From assembly GCA_013365325.1 (NCBI GenBank), contig JABVXV010000470.1, positions 1 through 37,489 of the forward strand: a DNA stretch of 37,489 bases, given 5' to 3'. This DNA comes from Dipetalonema caudispina. Taxonomy: Eukaryota > Nematoda > Chromadorea > Rhabditida > Onchocercidae. The notes beneath the pieces are model-generated. The model had not been told where the DNA came from, did no database searches, and worked only from the letters and a program-made list of their open reading frames with translations. Shown here in pieces: positions 1 to 8,959 of this stretch (positions within the stretch are counted from its first letter, which is position 1; every line of letters starts with the position of its first letter). The translations under genes were made by a program, and so were the position numbers.

Positions 1-172
1 GGACACTTCTAAGATCACGAACATTTCCACCATTATTGACATCATGGTGATAAACCATTCGACAGGCCACGAAGGATAGGAATAGAATTGATGTATTTGT
101 AATCACCACTTCTCTGTTTTTTGTTAATGATAAATGATAAGAATGTGCATTGGTCAACAAATAATCAATCAT
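1..172 (-). CDS. Partial exon of unknown protein, left inverted copy
   Basis: Read on the minus strand from an ATG at 172-170, the frame stays open for 57 codons to the window edge. The peptide begins MIDYLLTNAHSYHLSLTKNR, then has a hydrophobic stretch (about residues 24-40, containing ITNTSILFLSFVACRMV) and a polar part containing YHHDVNNGG. This could be a signal-anchor segment, but I do not recognise the family. The same exon lies inverted at 37318-37489, with seven base differences in 172. The shared ATG position suggests the start. An alternative is an acceptor just upstream, because AG dinucleotides precede the ATG in both copies and frames upstream of it differ between them. The three opposite-strand frames near the edge contain stops, which favours this frame. 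The rest of the gene lies outside the window. Confidence 0.5.
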   Translation of the reverse strand, partial: MIDYLLTNAHSYHLSLTKNREVVITNTSILFLSFVACRMVYHHDVNNGGNVRDLRSV

Positions 173-1283
173 ATATATGCCACGAATACCCTACTATCAT
201 TACTTATCATTTGATAAACTCATAAGGGAAGAAAAAGTTGCAATAGCACTCGAATTTTCAGTGGCATATTGCAACGATCATCGGATTGATATGGAGAGGA
301 GAATCAATAGAATAGAATGTAAACTGTCAGCATAGTCTGAACTGCTTGGCTTGTAGTCCTCAAACTGTAAGATTAGGACAAGCTATAAAATCCCAAGTCC
401 TAATAGTAATCTATGTTAGAGCCAGTTTCAGATGAAAACGGCAGACTTAGTACTCCTTCATCCTTTTGTATATGTATATGGGTGGATTCTGTTCAGATAA
501 TTTCTTCAATTTCCGTTTGTGTTGTAAAGTGCGAGAAGTCTTTTCGGAATAGCGGTAATTCTTGTGTCTTTAGATGGATCTTTTAGACTTGTAACTATCT
601 TCAGATGACATTTACATGTTAGGAATATAATCGATATATTTCATACAGTTATGTGGTTAGATTCTCGACAATTATATTCTTATGATATCGATTTGCAAAT
701 AATGATAATGAATGTCTTAGGAAGATAATGCATATGATATTCGATATAGATAGATTATTGATTGTTCCGGATGCGATTGTAAATGAGAAACTTCTTATAA
801 AAGTTACGGTCAGCAGTTCACGATTGATAAGAGGAACCACTTGATGGGGATGCAGAATGCGACACTATCAAGAAGTAATTGTTTACTCTTTCTCGCTTCT
901 AGTATGCTTTGTCTTCGCAATTCGAATAAAATTCAAAATTTTCAATTGGTTGTAGGTGTAATGATACTGCAATGTGAAAATTTGTCGATTTTTAGCCGTT
1001 ATTTTGTGTCTAACAAGAACTGACAAATGATTGCGGGAAGTGTGGTACTTGAATTCCATACAAAGGTAGTCCTATTCATATATGGCAATCATACTATGTT
1101 TGGTTTATGCACTAGGATAGTCCTATTAACGCATACTATTTCCCTTTCAATTTCTTGTTTGTAAAGCCTCGCAACTTGCGTCCTTGCTTAGTATGGCTAA
1201 GTTGCAGAGATTATATTTGTGTTTGTTTTCCGTTATGATAACTTGGCATTGTTTCTTTTAGAATGTAATGATTGATGGATGCA
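173..1283. other. Non-coding stretch; inner, diverged part of the inverted repeat at 173-300
   Basis: Positions 173 to about 300 still align in inverted orientation with about 37190-37317, but with indels and much lower similarity than the outer 172 bases. From about 300 to 1283 I see only short open frames without family features and no credible exon. The segment probably holds upstream sequence of the left-edge gene and the spacer before the HAD relic. Confidence 0.5.
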
Positions 1284-1495
1284 GATTGGCCTTTGCGGAT
1301 CAAGTTTCTGTTGAGGAGTATAGCAAAAATTATGACTACATGTTGTCCAAGGCATTGCAAACAGTAAATCAATATTGAGTGCATTGTGATTGGTTCGACA
1401 TTTGTCTATGTATAATACATTTATTACGTTATGCACTGGTTCAGATGGTTTCGAGTTCAATGCAAGAATGTAAAATTACTGTGAACTTCTTAACT
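1284..1495 (+). pseudogene. Relic of a HAD phosphatase exon (third paralogue)
   Basis: After a CAG at 1281-1283 the frame gives FADQVSVEEYSKNYDYMLSK (from 1292), which parallels the start of exon 2 in both intact HAD genes (LTDTVNLEEYRAKY and LSGKVDVDEYCKKY). A TGA follows. A different frame from 1390 then gives LVRHLSMYNTFITLCTGSDG and FEFNARM, matching the second half of the same exon (LVKHCAKYKIPTAICSGSNT). That frame ends in TAA at the equivalent of the K after FNAKM. The relic therefore has a frame change and stops. I found no counterpart of exon 1 (FDLDG motif) or exon 3 (GKPxPD and FED motifs) nearby. It is a broken fragment of the tandem family. Confidence 0.75.
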
Positions 1496-1802
1496 TCTTT
1501 CTACTAAGAGTAAATTATATAAATCCCATGCACTATGATACATAGTACGATTTTTTTTATTTGAAATGGTGAACATACTCTCAATTTACCTAAATCATTT
1601 CATCATGTTCATCTTTCAAAGCTATTGTTACTTTGGTAAAGGGGGTTTAATCGTCGCATGTCAGGTTGCGGAATTAAAGTTTTGGATTACCGAGTGTCAT
1701 GTTTTCGATTTATGGATGTTTTACATACGTATCATTCGTATTGGGTTGGCCTTGATTGTAATATAGGTAGAACTTTGTTCTTAAATTAAATTTTTAGGAA
1801 GG

Positions 1803-2841
1803 ATGAGTGTTTTGGGTTTGCAAATCACCCATATAATATTTGACTTAGATGGACTGCTGCTTGATTCAGAAACAATTTATACCCAAGTCAATGCAGAATT
1901 GATGAAAAGCTATGGTAGAGAGTACACAATGGAGTTAAAGACGAAGACAACCGGTATGAAGATGAATGATGCAATTCAAACAATGCTTGAACACGTATGT
2001 TCCTACTTTTTGTTCTTATTGTTGATTTGAACTGCAGTAATCCGGAATCTGATCTAGGCAATCCTAAATTCATCTCGTATTCTTTGTTCAAATCACATCA
2101 CATTTTCCCGTCTTCTTGCCATCATTTCACTGCAGAAACACTAATGATGAGGAAAAATCATCCAGTTTTGCAATTTGAGTTTCAAATCACGACTTTCAGG
2201 AACATTTGACTGATACAGTAAATTTGGAGGAGTACAGAGCGAAATACTTAGACTTGCTAGGTAAACATCTTCCTGAAAGTCGGTTATTGCCTGGCGCTAT
2301 GCAATTGGTGAAGCATTGCGCTAAATATAAAATCCCAACAGCAATATGCAGTGGATCTAATACTTTTGAATTCAATGCGAAAATGAAAAATCAAAAGGAA
2401 TTATCCGATCTCATTCCACTTCATGTAATTCTTTCAAGGATTTTTCTCGATCTCAGAATCAATTTCGAAATAATTTTTGCTAAAAATGCCAATAAATTTA
2501 TATTACCCGAAGATATGTCTTGCCAGTGTGATAAACATATACTTGTACAGGTTTTAACTGGCGATGATCCGCATGTTAAAAAAGGGAAACCGGAACCAGA
2601 TGGATTTTTGGAGACAATGCGACGATTTTTAGTGAAACCGAAGAGTGCCGCACATGTTTTAGTGTTTGAAGATTCTATAAATGGTGTTTATGCTGCATTA
2701 GCAGCTGGTATGCATGTTGTGATGGTACCAGATTTACGTTATTCAAGTCCCCCTGAAAAATGCAAAGATAAAATAACATTGATATTGAATAGTTTAGAGG
2801 AATTTAAACCAGAAATGCTAGGTTTACCACCATATGATTGA
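1803..2841 (+). CDS. HAD-superfamily phosphatase, pseudouridine-5'-phosphatase (HDHD1) type, copy A
   Basis: Three exons: 1803-1994, 2200-2424 and 2551-2841, giving 235 aa, close to human PUDP/HDHD1 (228 aa). All junctions are phase 0 with GT-AG. Motif I is IIFDLDGLLLDSE with catalytic D14 and D16; motif II is S115 in AICSGS; motif III is K152 in GKPEPD; motif IV is E179-D180 in VFEDS. All catalytic positions of a C1-cap HAD phosphatase are present. Characterised relatives are soluble enzymes that dephosphorylate pseudouridine 5'-phosphate; the substrate here is inferred only. A TTTTTAG at 1791-1797 lies 5 nt before the ATG and could be a trans-splice acceptor. Intron 2 (2425-2550) is 126 nt with no stop, so the frame reads straight through it. 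A near-identical layout follows at 4695. Confidence 0.88.
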
Positions 2842-4694
2842 ACTTACGCATTTATGCGCAATTTACGATGCATCATAAGTGGAGGTACCCATACCTCAGT
2901 GCATTATCTTGCTCGTAACGACGGGTGCTGAACATCGCTAAAAAAATGGATTTTGTGTAAGTTATACTGCTTAATCATTCTTTATTAAGAATTTGAAGAT
3001 TTGCTATATTTTAGTTACATATGTTTGTTAGATATTAAATTATTAAATAACATTAGAATGTGTCAAATTGTTCAAATTATGGAAAGTTTAGAAATAAAAC
3101 TTTTCTCGTTTTTCAATAGCTTGAGCATAATAATTCCTCAATTTCATCTCCTTTCGACGTTTGCAATTAAAAAAATATATAGCATACATATAGCCATTCT
3201 AAGCTCAAGTGGAATACTGGAAACAGTTGCAGATTGATTGACAGTCGCCATACTCGTTTCTTGTATGAATGTGGACTTTGTAATCTTGTGGGTATGGCCA
3301 TATAGCTGTATGTCTTGTTTCATGTGATAACGCCATTATGGATATTCTCATTGTGGAAAGTTACGAAACACTAAAGTAATTTAAGATTTTTGCGATATTT
3401 TCTCGCATATGTATCAAAAATTTGCTTTGAATAGAAATATTTCCCAGTATTTATAGGAAGAAACGAAATCATGAAAAAGGCAAGAAGATGTCTTTCGCTG
3501 TTCGATTATAATACGATGACATTTTTGATTTCAAAAATTAACTTATATCGAAACATAATAGCTTCATCTCAAAATGTAATTGTGTCTAAAACACTGTGTT
3601 AGCAAGTGCTGAAGCAGTGAAAGCCAAGAATAAGAGAATGAGGGGAGGTTGTTTATAGCCTGTTAGTATCTCTCTCTCACTATATGTGCTTTAAGTTAAG
3701 CATAAAAGTGCAAGTCAGTGATTATCTCAGAAGAGAGCTGCTGCATTTTACATCAATTGACATTTTTCGGTGCAACTATAGCTGAGCTGACACTTCCATG
3801 CAGTATATCTGATTTCCTGTAAGCGCGAACATTACTGGCCTTTATTATTCGATTCCTCATAAAAATGAACAGCGAATCACGTGATGTAAGTTTTAAATGA
3901 TCAAACTTTTACAATGTAGAATGTTTTTACATCACTGAAAGTAGATTTTGGGAAATGAATGACTTAGATAAATGGAGTGAAAGAAGCAATTGCGAGTAAA
4001 TTACAAATCAGTTCATGATATCATTGATATCGATGTTTTGCAGAATGTTATGCTTACTACCGGCTCCTTCTATTTCAGCAAATTACGTATTGCTTTACGC
4101 CAGTCTTATTCTGATATAATTTCTGGAAATTAAGAGTCTACAAATTATTTGCTAGTTTTCAATACAACTTGAACATCGTCCGGCAGTAATTCAGATTTAG
4201 GGTAATTCATTTATAATCGGGTATTGCCAAAAGAATGGTGCTCGTGTTTCTGTTTTAATGTAAATCTCTGCTCATAACATAAAGACATAAATGTTGTATG
4301 AAATTAGCGTTCTGTCTCCCATGCTAACATTTATGTGTTTTTAATATCCTTTATCAACAGTGCAGATCTGCATTCTGTATAACTACGAAGTTCAGTTCAG
4401 TGGTTCTCAGTATTTTGTTCATCACTTCAGACAGAGATTGCAAGTCTTAAAAATTTGAATTTCTGAGTAGAAATGAATGCATGAAACGGTAAAGACGTTT
4501 TTCATGCAGTATTTCAAAACTGAGTTTCTTAGATTATTGGCGTGTATTAAACATGTGCAAATATAGATGATATTGGTTTTGATAAAGATTGAAATTTTAA
4601 TGGAATATGGAGGAAAGCTGCACAATGAGCAAATAAACTTATTGTTAAATGATGTTGAGGATTCGTGACGCTTCATTTTCATCACTTGTTTCAG
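2842..4694. other. Spacer between the two HAD genes
   Basis: No convincing exon is visible in 1.85 kb. A canonical AATAAA at 3093-3098 may be the polyadenylation signal of copy A, but it is about 250 nt past the stop. The open frame on minus at 4422-4685 shows no family features or splice support. The segment ends in the acceptor-like TTTCAG just before the copy B start codon. Confidence 0.5.
4689..4694 (+). promoter_or_regulatory. Probable trans-splice acceptor (TTTCAG) abutting a start codon
   Basis: TTTCAG directly precedes the ATG at 4695. A nematode 3' splice site with no preceding coding exon, next to the start, is the usual sign of spliced-leader addition. It argues for starting at 4695 rather than at the upstream in-frame ATG at 4665, whose extra ten codons (TLHFHHLFQ) would include the acceptor itself. 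Confidence 0.6.
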
Positions 4695-6231
4695 ATGGTT
4701 GTCATGAAGTCAGTACTAAAGATAACACATGTGATTTTTGATTTGGATGGCTTATTGGTCGATACTGAAATAGTATTCTCGAAGGTGAATCAGTGCTTGT
4801 TGTCGAAGTATGGTAAGGAATTCACATCGCATTTAAGAGGCTTAGTGACTGGAATGCCGAAGAAAGCTGCTGTGACATACATACTCGAACATGTTTGTTT
4901 GTTTTTACATTCTCTATTTATCGCAGCGCAAGATTTTCAAGAGTTCAGAACACTTTATGAGCAAGCGACAGTTCCATATTACCGAAAATATAGTATCTCC
5001 TCTCTTTCCCTGTCCTCGGACTGTTGCAAATTCTCACGTTTCTGTTTTAATTCCATCTAAAAAACTTCATTTAGCTTGTTGTGAGATTTAAAGTAACTTA
5101 GTTGTCCAGGAGATATATAACTAAGATGGTATCTGCAAATTCCCATATAAAATTAGGAGTTATAATTGAATGAAAAGAAAACTTTGAGAGACCATATTTT
5201 TAATTAGCTCTACTGGCTGATTGTTTAATAAGATATGAGGTAGTTTTATAAAGAATCGTTGGCTTAAAAGTCTGTACATATTGTCGCGTAATTAAACCTC
5301 GTTTATAGGAAAAATTGTCTGGGAAAGTTGACGTGGACGAATATTGTAAAAAATACGATGAAATGGCTGAGGAAATGTTGCCAAAATGTTCATTAATGCC
5401 GGGTGTGTTAAAGCTTGTGCGACATTTAAAAGCTCACAATATACCTATGGCCATATGTACTGGTGCGACCAAAAAGGAATTTGAGCTTAAAACTCGTTAT
5501 CATAAAGAGCTGCTTGATTTGATATCTTTGAGAGTAAGCTTTTCTGACAATATTATCATTTATCGTTTGATGATAGATGATAATGAAATTTGAAGTTCAA
5601 AATCGTATTTTTTTTATAACAGTACGTTATGGTATACGTTGTTGGCGATTGGAAAGTTTTCCTTGTGTACCCTCAATGACAAAAAGGAAGCACTGCTAAA
5701 AATGAGACCAATGAAACTGAAGGCCTACTTTTTCCTTACAAAAAGTAGAGCTAGTATTGTGCTTTTCATATTAAAAGGTAATTGATCTGGGTCTACTTTA
5801 AGAATGGTCATTTTTGAAAGTAAGCATTTTCATATCAGAGAACAAAAGGTATAAAGTTTCACTGCTGAAATTTGCAGACAATCAAAATAGAAGGGAAAGG
5901 AATGATTTCGTCCATTTCTCTTCAGGTTTTATCGGGTGATGATCCTTCTGTCAAACGAGGAAAACCGGCTCCAGATCCATATCTGGTAACAATGGATAGG
6001 TTCGAGGAGAAACCTGAGAAAGCTGAAAATGTCCTCGTTTTTGAAGATGCAACGAATGGAGTATACGCGGCAATAGCAGCTGGCATGCACGTTGTTATGG
6101 TACCAGATTTAACTTACATGAAGATTCCAAATGAACTACAAAGTAAAATAAAATCGATACTTAAAAGTTTAGAAGACTTCAAGCCAGAAAGCGTGGGGTT
6201 GCCGGCGTACGATAGAGATAACAGTGAATAA
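4695..6231 (+). CDS. HAD-superfamily phosphatase, pseudouridine-5'-phosphatase (HDHD1) type, copy B
   Basis: Three exons: 4695-4892, 5309-5533 and 5926-6231, giving 242 aa. Exon 2 is 225 nt, exactly as in copy A, and both introns are phase 0 at the same protein positions, so A and B are tandem duplicates. Catalytic motifs are D16 and D18 in IFDLDGLLVDTE, T117 in AICTGAT (copy A has Ser there; both residues are usual in HADs), K154 in GKPAPD, and E181-D182 in VFEDA. Both genes share GVYAAxAAGMHVVMVPDLxY after motif IV. Nothing looks broken. A start at 4704 is also possible. Intron 2 has stops, unlike in copy A. The substrate is inferred from family only. Confidence 0.88.
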
Positions 6232-6569
6232 ATGTAGTAGTCGCTATTTTTTTCGTAGGTTTTTCTCAGAATTCACAAAATGTTAGTGTTATATATAATT
6301 AACTTTTATGCTTATTACGGTGTACTTTTCTAGAACTTTGTAGTAAAATGTTGAGGTTTTTAAGTGTCATGAAAGTGAAGTGTAATGTCGAAACTATTTT
6401 CATCCTTGCTGTTTCCGTAGATTTTTGGAAGTGCTGAAATTCCATTTATTAATAAGAGGAGTCTTGCAAGAAATAGCACTCATTGCTAAGTCGACGTCCT
6501 ATTTGTTGTATCAGTGGTGTGCTTAGCCCTTATTTATGATGTTTGTGTTGTGTCAATTGTTTAGTCATT

Positions 6570-6575
6570 AATAAA
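6570..6575 (+). promoter_or_regulatory. AATAAA polyadenylation signal, probably for HAD copy B
   Basis: A canonical AATAAA about 340 nt after the copy B stop, followed by a T-rich stretch. Position and motif fit a 3' end signal, but transcript ends cannot be seen in sequence. Confidence 0.4.
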
Positions 6576-7248
6576 ACTGTTACTTCTGTTTCTTATTTAT
6601 CTGTTTAACATCGTTAACACGATCATTCATACTGATCACCCTATTACTATGGTTCGTTAGATAAGAATGTTTTCCACGATACCTTTTAATTAACTTTGTC
6701 TGCATTTTTTTGTTTTTCTAGGCAGTTGATTTCTAGCCAATTAACAAAGTGAGAAGTGCAGGAGTAACATAGTAAGTCTGACATTGTTCTAGAAGTTCAA
6801 TATCCGTGGGATGCTACTAGAATGATGTTCATGTCATTTCCGGTATTGCGATGCTGAATATATTGTGATGTTGCAGGTCCACATATCTAAGACAGTCCTT
6901 CACTTTTATTTCTCTTTCCTACCCGTCGTATCATTGCAATTCAAATTTTTCAAAAGGTAATTTGGGAAGAAATCTATCAATTGTATTGTTGAACAAAAAT
7001 TTATTCGATCGAATTTACTTAAGTTCAGTGCACTTGTGCAAACAAGATGGCTTAGATTGAATTTCTAATTTTAATTTGCCCTTTTATTTTCTTTTTTTTT
7101 TTGTCCTTTACTTTCACATCTTGAAATGTTTAGCTTGTTTTTACTCATATCTTTCAGCAGAAATTAAGAGTGCTGGGATAATTGCAAGCAGGTCAATGTT
7201 TGGCCAAGGTCACTTAGCTCTTACATGGTTTATTTGTTGTGAAGTGCT
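6576..7248. other. Spacer and probable 5' leader of the ADAT2 gene
   Basis: No exon is supported. CTTTCAG at 7151-7157 is an acceptor candidate that would leave a leader of about 91 nt before the ATG at 7249. It could serve cis-splicing of a 5' UTR intron or trans-splicing. Confidence 0.4.
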
Positions 7249-7839
7249 ATGGATGTTGCACTGATGTCATCAAAAGAGCTTAACGAGGAAGAAATCCATT
7301 TTCTGAATCGAGCCTTTGAAATAGCTGTGGATGCAGTTCTTAATAATGAAGTGCCTGTTGGTTGTGTTTTCGTTTTCGAAGGGGAAGAAGTGGCTTTTGG
7401 ACGAAATGACGTAAATCGTACGAAGAATCCCACGTATCATGCGGAAATGGTTGCTCTTAAAATGATGAAACAGTGGTGCATGGATAACGGACGTGAGTTG
7501 AAGGATGTAATGCGCCGCACGACTCTATATGTTACACTTGAACCGTGCATCATGTGTGCATCAGCATTATATCATTTGCACTTGAAAAAAATCTTGTATG
7601 GTGCAGCGAATGAACGTTTCGGTGGTTTACTTAGTGTTGGAACAAGGGAAAAGTATGGGGCTAAGCATTTCATCGAAATTTTGCCAAATCTCAGTGTTGA
7701 TCGGGCTGTGAAATTACTGAAAGAATTCTATGAGAAGCAGAATCCGTTCTGTCCAGAAGAGAAGCGAAAAGTGAAAAAAGCAAAAAAATCAGGAAGTAAT
7801 GATGACAGTTCCGGTGACGTTACTGTTTTAAATTTTTGA
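7249..7839 (+). CDS. ADAT2: tRNA-specific adenosine deaminase, ADAT2 catalytic subunit type
   Basis: A single uninterrupted exon of 196 aa, a normal length for ADAT2 (human 191). The zinc-binding deaminase signature is complete: H64-A-E66, with E66 as the proton shuttle, and P99-C100-I-M-C103. Before it comes VPVGCVFVFEGEEVAFGRN and after it LKKILYGAANERFGGLLSVG, both typical of TadA/ADAT2. The C-terminus is lysine- and serine-rich (KRKVKKAKKSGS). In eukaryotes ADAT2 pairs with ADAT3 to convert adenosine to inosine at wobble position 34 of tRNAs. An in-frame TGA lies 6 nt before the ATG, fixing the frame; M6 is an alternative start. It is odd in having no coding intron among multi-exon neighbours. 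Confidence 0.92.
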   Translation: MDVALMSSKELNEEEIHFLNRAFEIAVDAVLNNEVPVGCVFVFEGEEVAFGRNDVNRTKNPTYHAEMVALKMMKQWCMDNGRELKDVMRRTTLYVTLEPCIMCASALYHLHLKKILYGAANERFGGLLSVGTREKYGAKHFIEILPNLSVDRAVKLLKEFYEKQNPFCPEEKRKVKKAKKSGSNDDSSGDVTVLNF

Positions 7840-8959
7840 TTTCTTTTGCTGAAGTCATTTAAATCAAATATTCACTTATTTTTTATGTTGTTATTGTTTG
7901 TAACTTGTGTGTTTGTTAAAATATGAGGTTATTCATGGTCATTACCATTTGTGTTGCTCGTTAATTAGTTGAATGGTAAGACTACAACCGTGTGTATTTT
8001 ATTTAGTTATCTACCCAGTAGTTGTTCATTATCAATTTCTTGAAATATAGCTTCTACTTCTTGCATTTTATCGTGACTTGGAAATTCATTTTTTATCATT
8101 GCTTGTAAAGGAATTTGTTTGTTTTGCTATTTGTTCAACAATTCATTTTTGGAACTAAACATATGCAAATCGATCTTTATTGATAAAAAATGAAAGTGAT
8201 ACTCTTAAGGTTGTTTGAAAATTGAAGAAATACATAAATTTTTTTGAAAAATATTTTAAATCAGGGAAATATATGAAGTACTGAAGAAGTATGTGAAGAT
8301 GAAGGACTGTTTGAAGATCGTTTGAATCACTATTAAAATAGCTAACGATATTTTAAATTCATACACTGCTTCTTATTAAAGCGCTTTTCCCATTTCTTTT
8401 AGCTTATCGACAATTAACGCTTTACTACGTCACTTTTATTATTTATACATTGTTACATAAGCTGCTCAGACATCTGTGTTGTATTTAGTATTTGATTCAT
8501 TTCATCTTATCAGCTATCGATCCCCTGAGGAATATAGCCTACAGTTTAGTAAGAGTATTACTGATAAATTGTAATCATTTCAAACTGTACTCCTGGTAGG
8601 TGCTACATAGGTTAGCAGTTGTGTCCTTATCTGTAATTACAGATAACAAATTTCCTTCGCGCAAACTTATAAGTACTATTTATAATTCCAATAATCATCA
8701 GTAGTTTTTAGTGTTTAGCCAAGAAAACCGGTACTGTTAAGTTTGACATTTCTCGTTGTTAATTTTTTTAATTTGCTGATTCATCCATGTTTTGTTTACC
8801 AGGAATTTGATTCATCCTCCAGTTTAAACTATTAGACTAAAAAACCATTGCCTTGATTTCACCGTAAAGATTTGCTAATTTGTATATAGGTATGCGTCCT
8901 CAATAATTCCTTCATTATGTTCTTAATGGTAGTACCAACATTACTATTTAGAAATCAGG
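7840..8959. other. Spacer between ADAT2 and the Rabex-5 gene
   Basis: About 1.1 kb of AT-rich sequence. I see no open frame with family features and no structural RNA I could support. The last part is presumably 5' flanking sequence of the Rabex-5 homologue. Confidence 0.5.

Noticed and set aside
841..1023. Short open frame as exon 1 of the HAD relic
   Set aside because: It lacks the FDLDG motif and any similarity to exon 1 of the intact copies.
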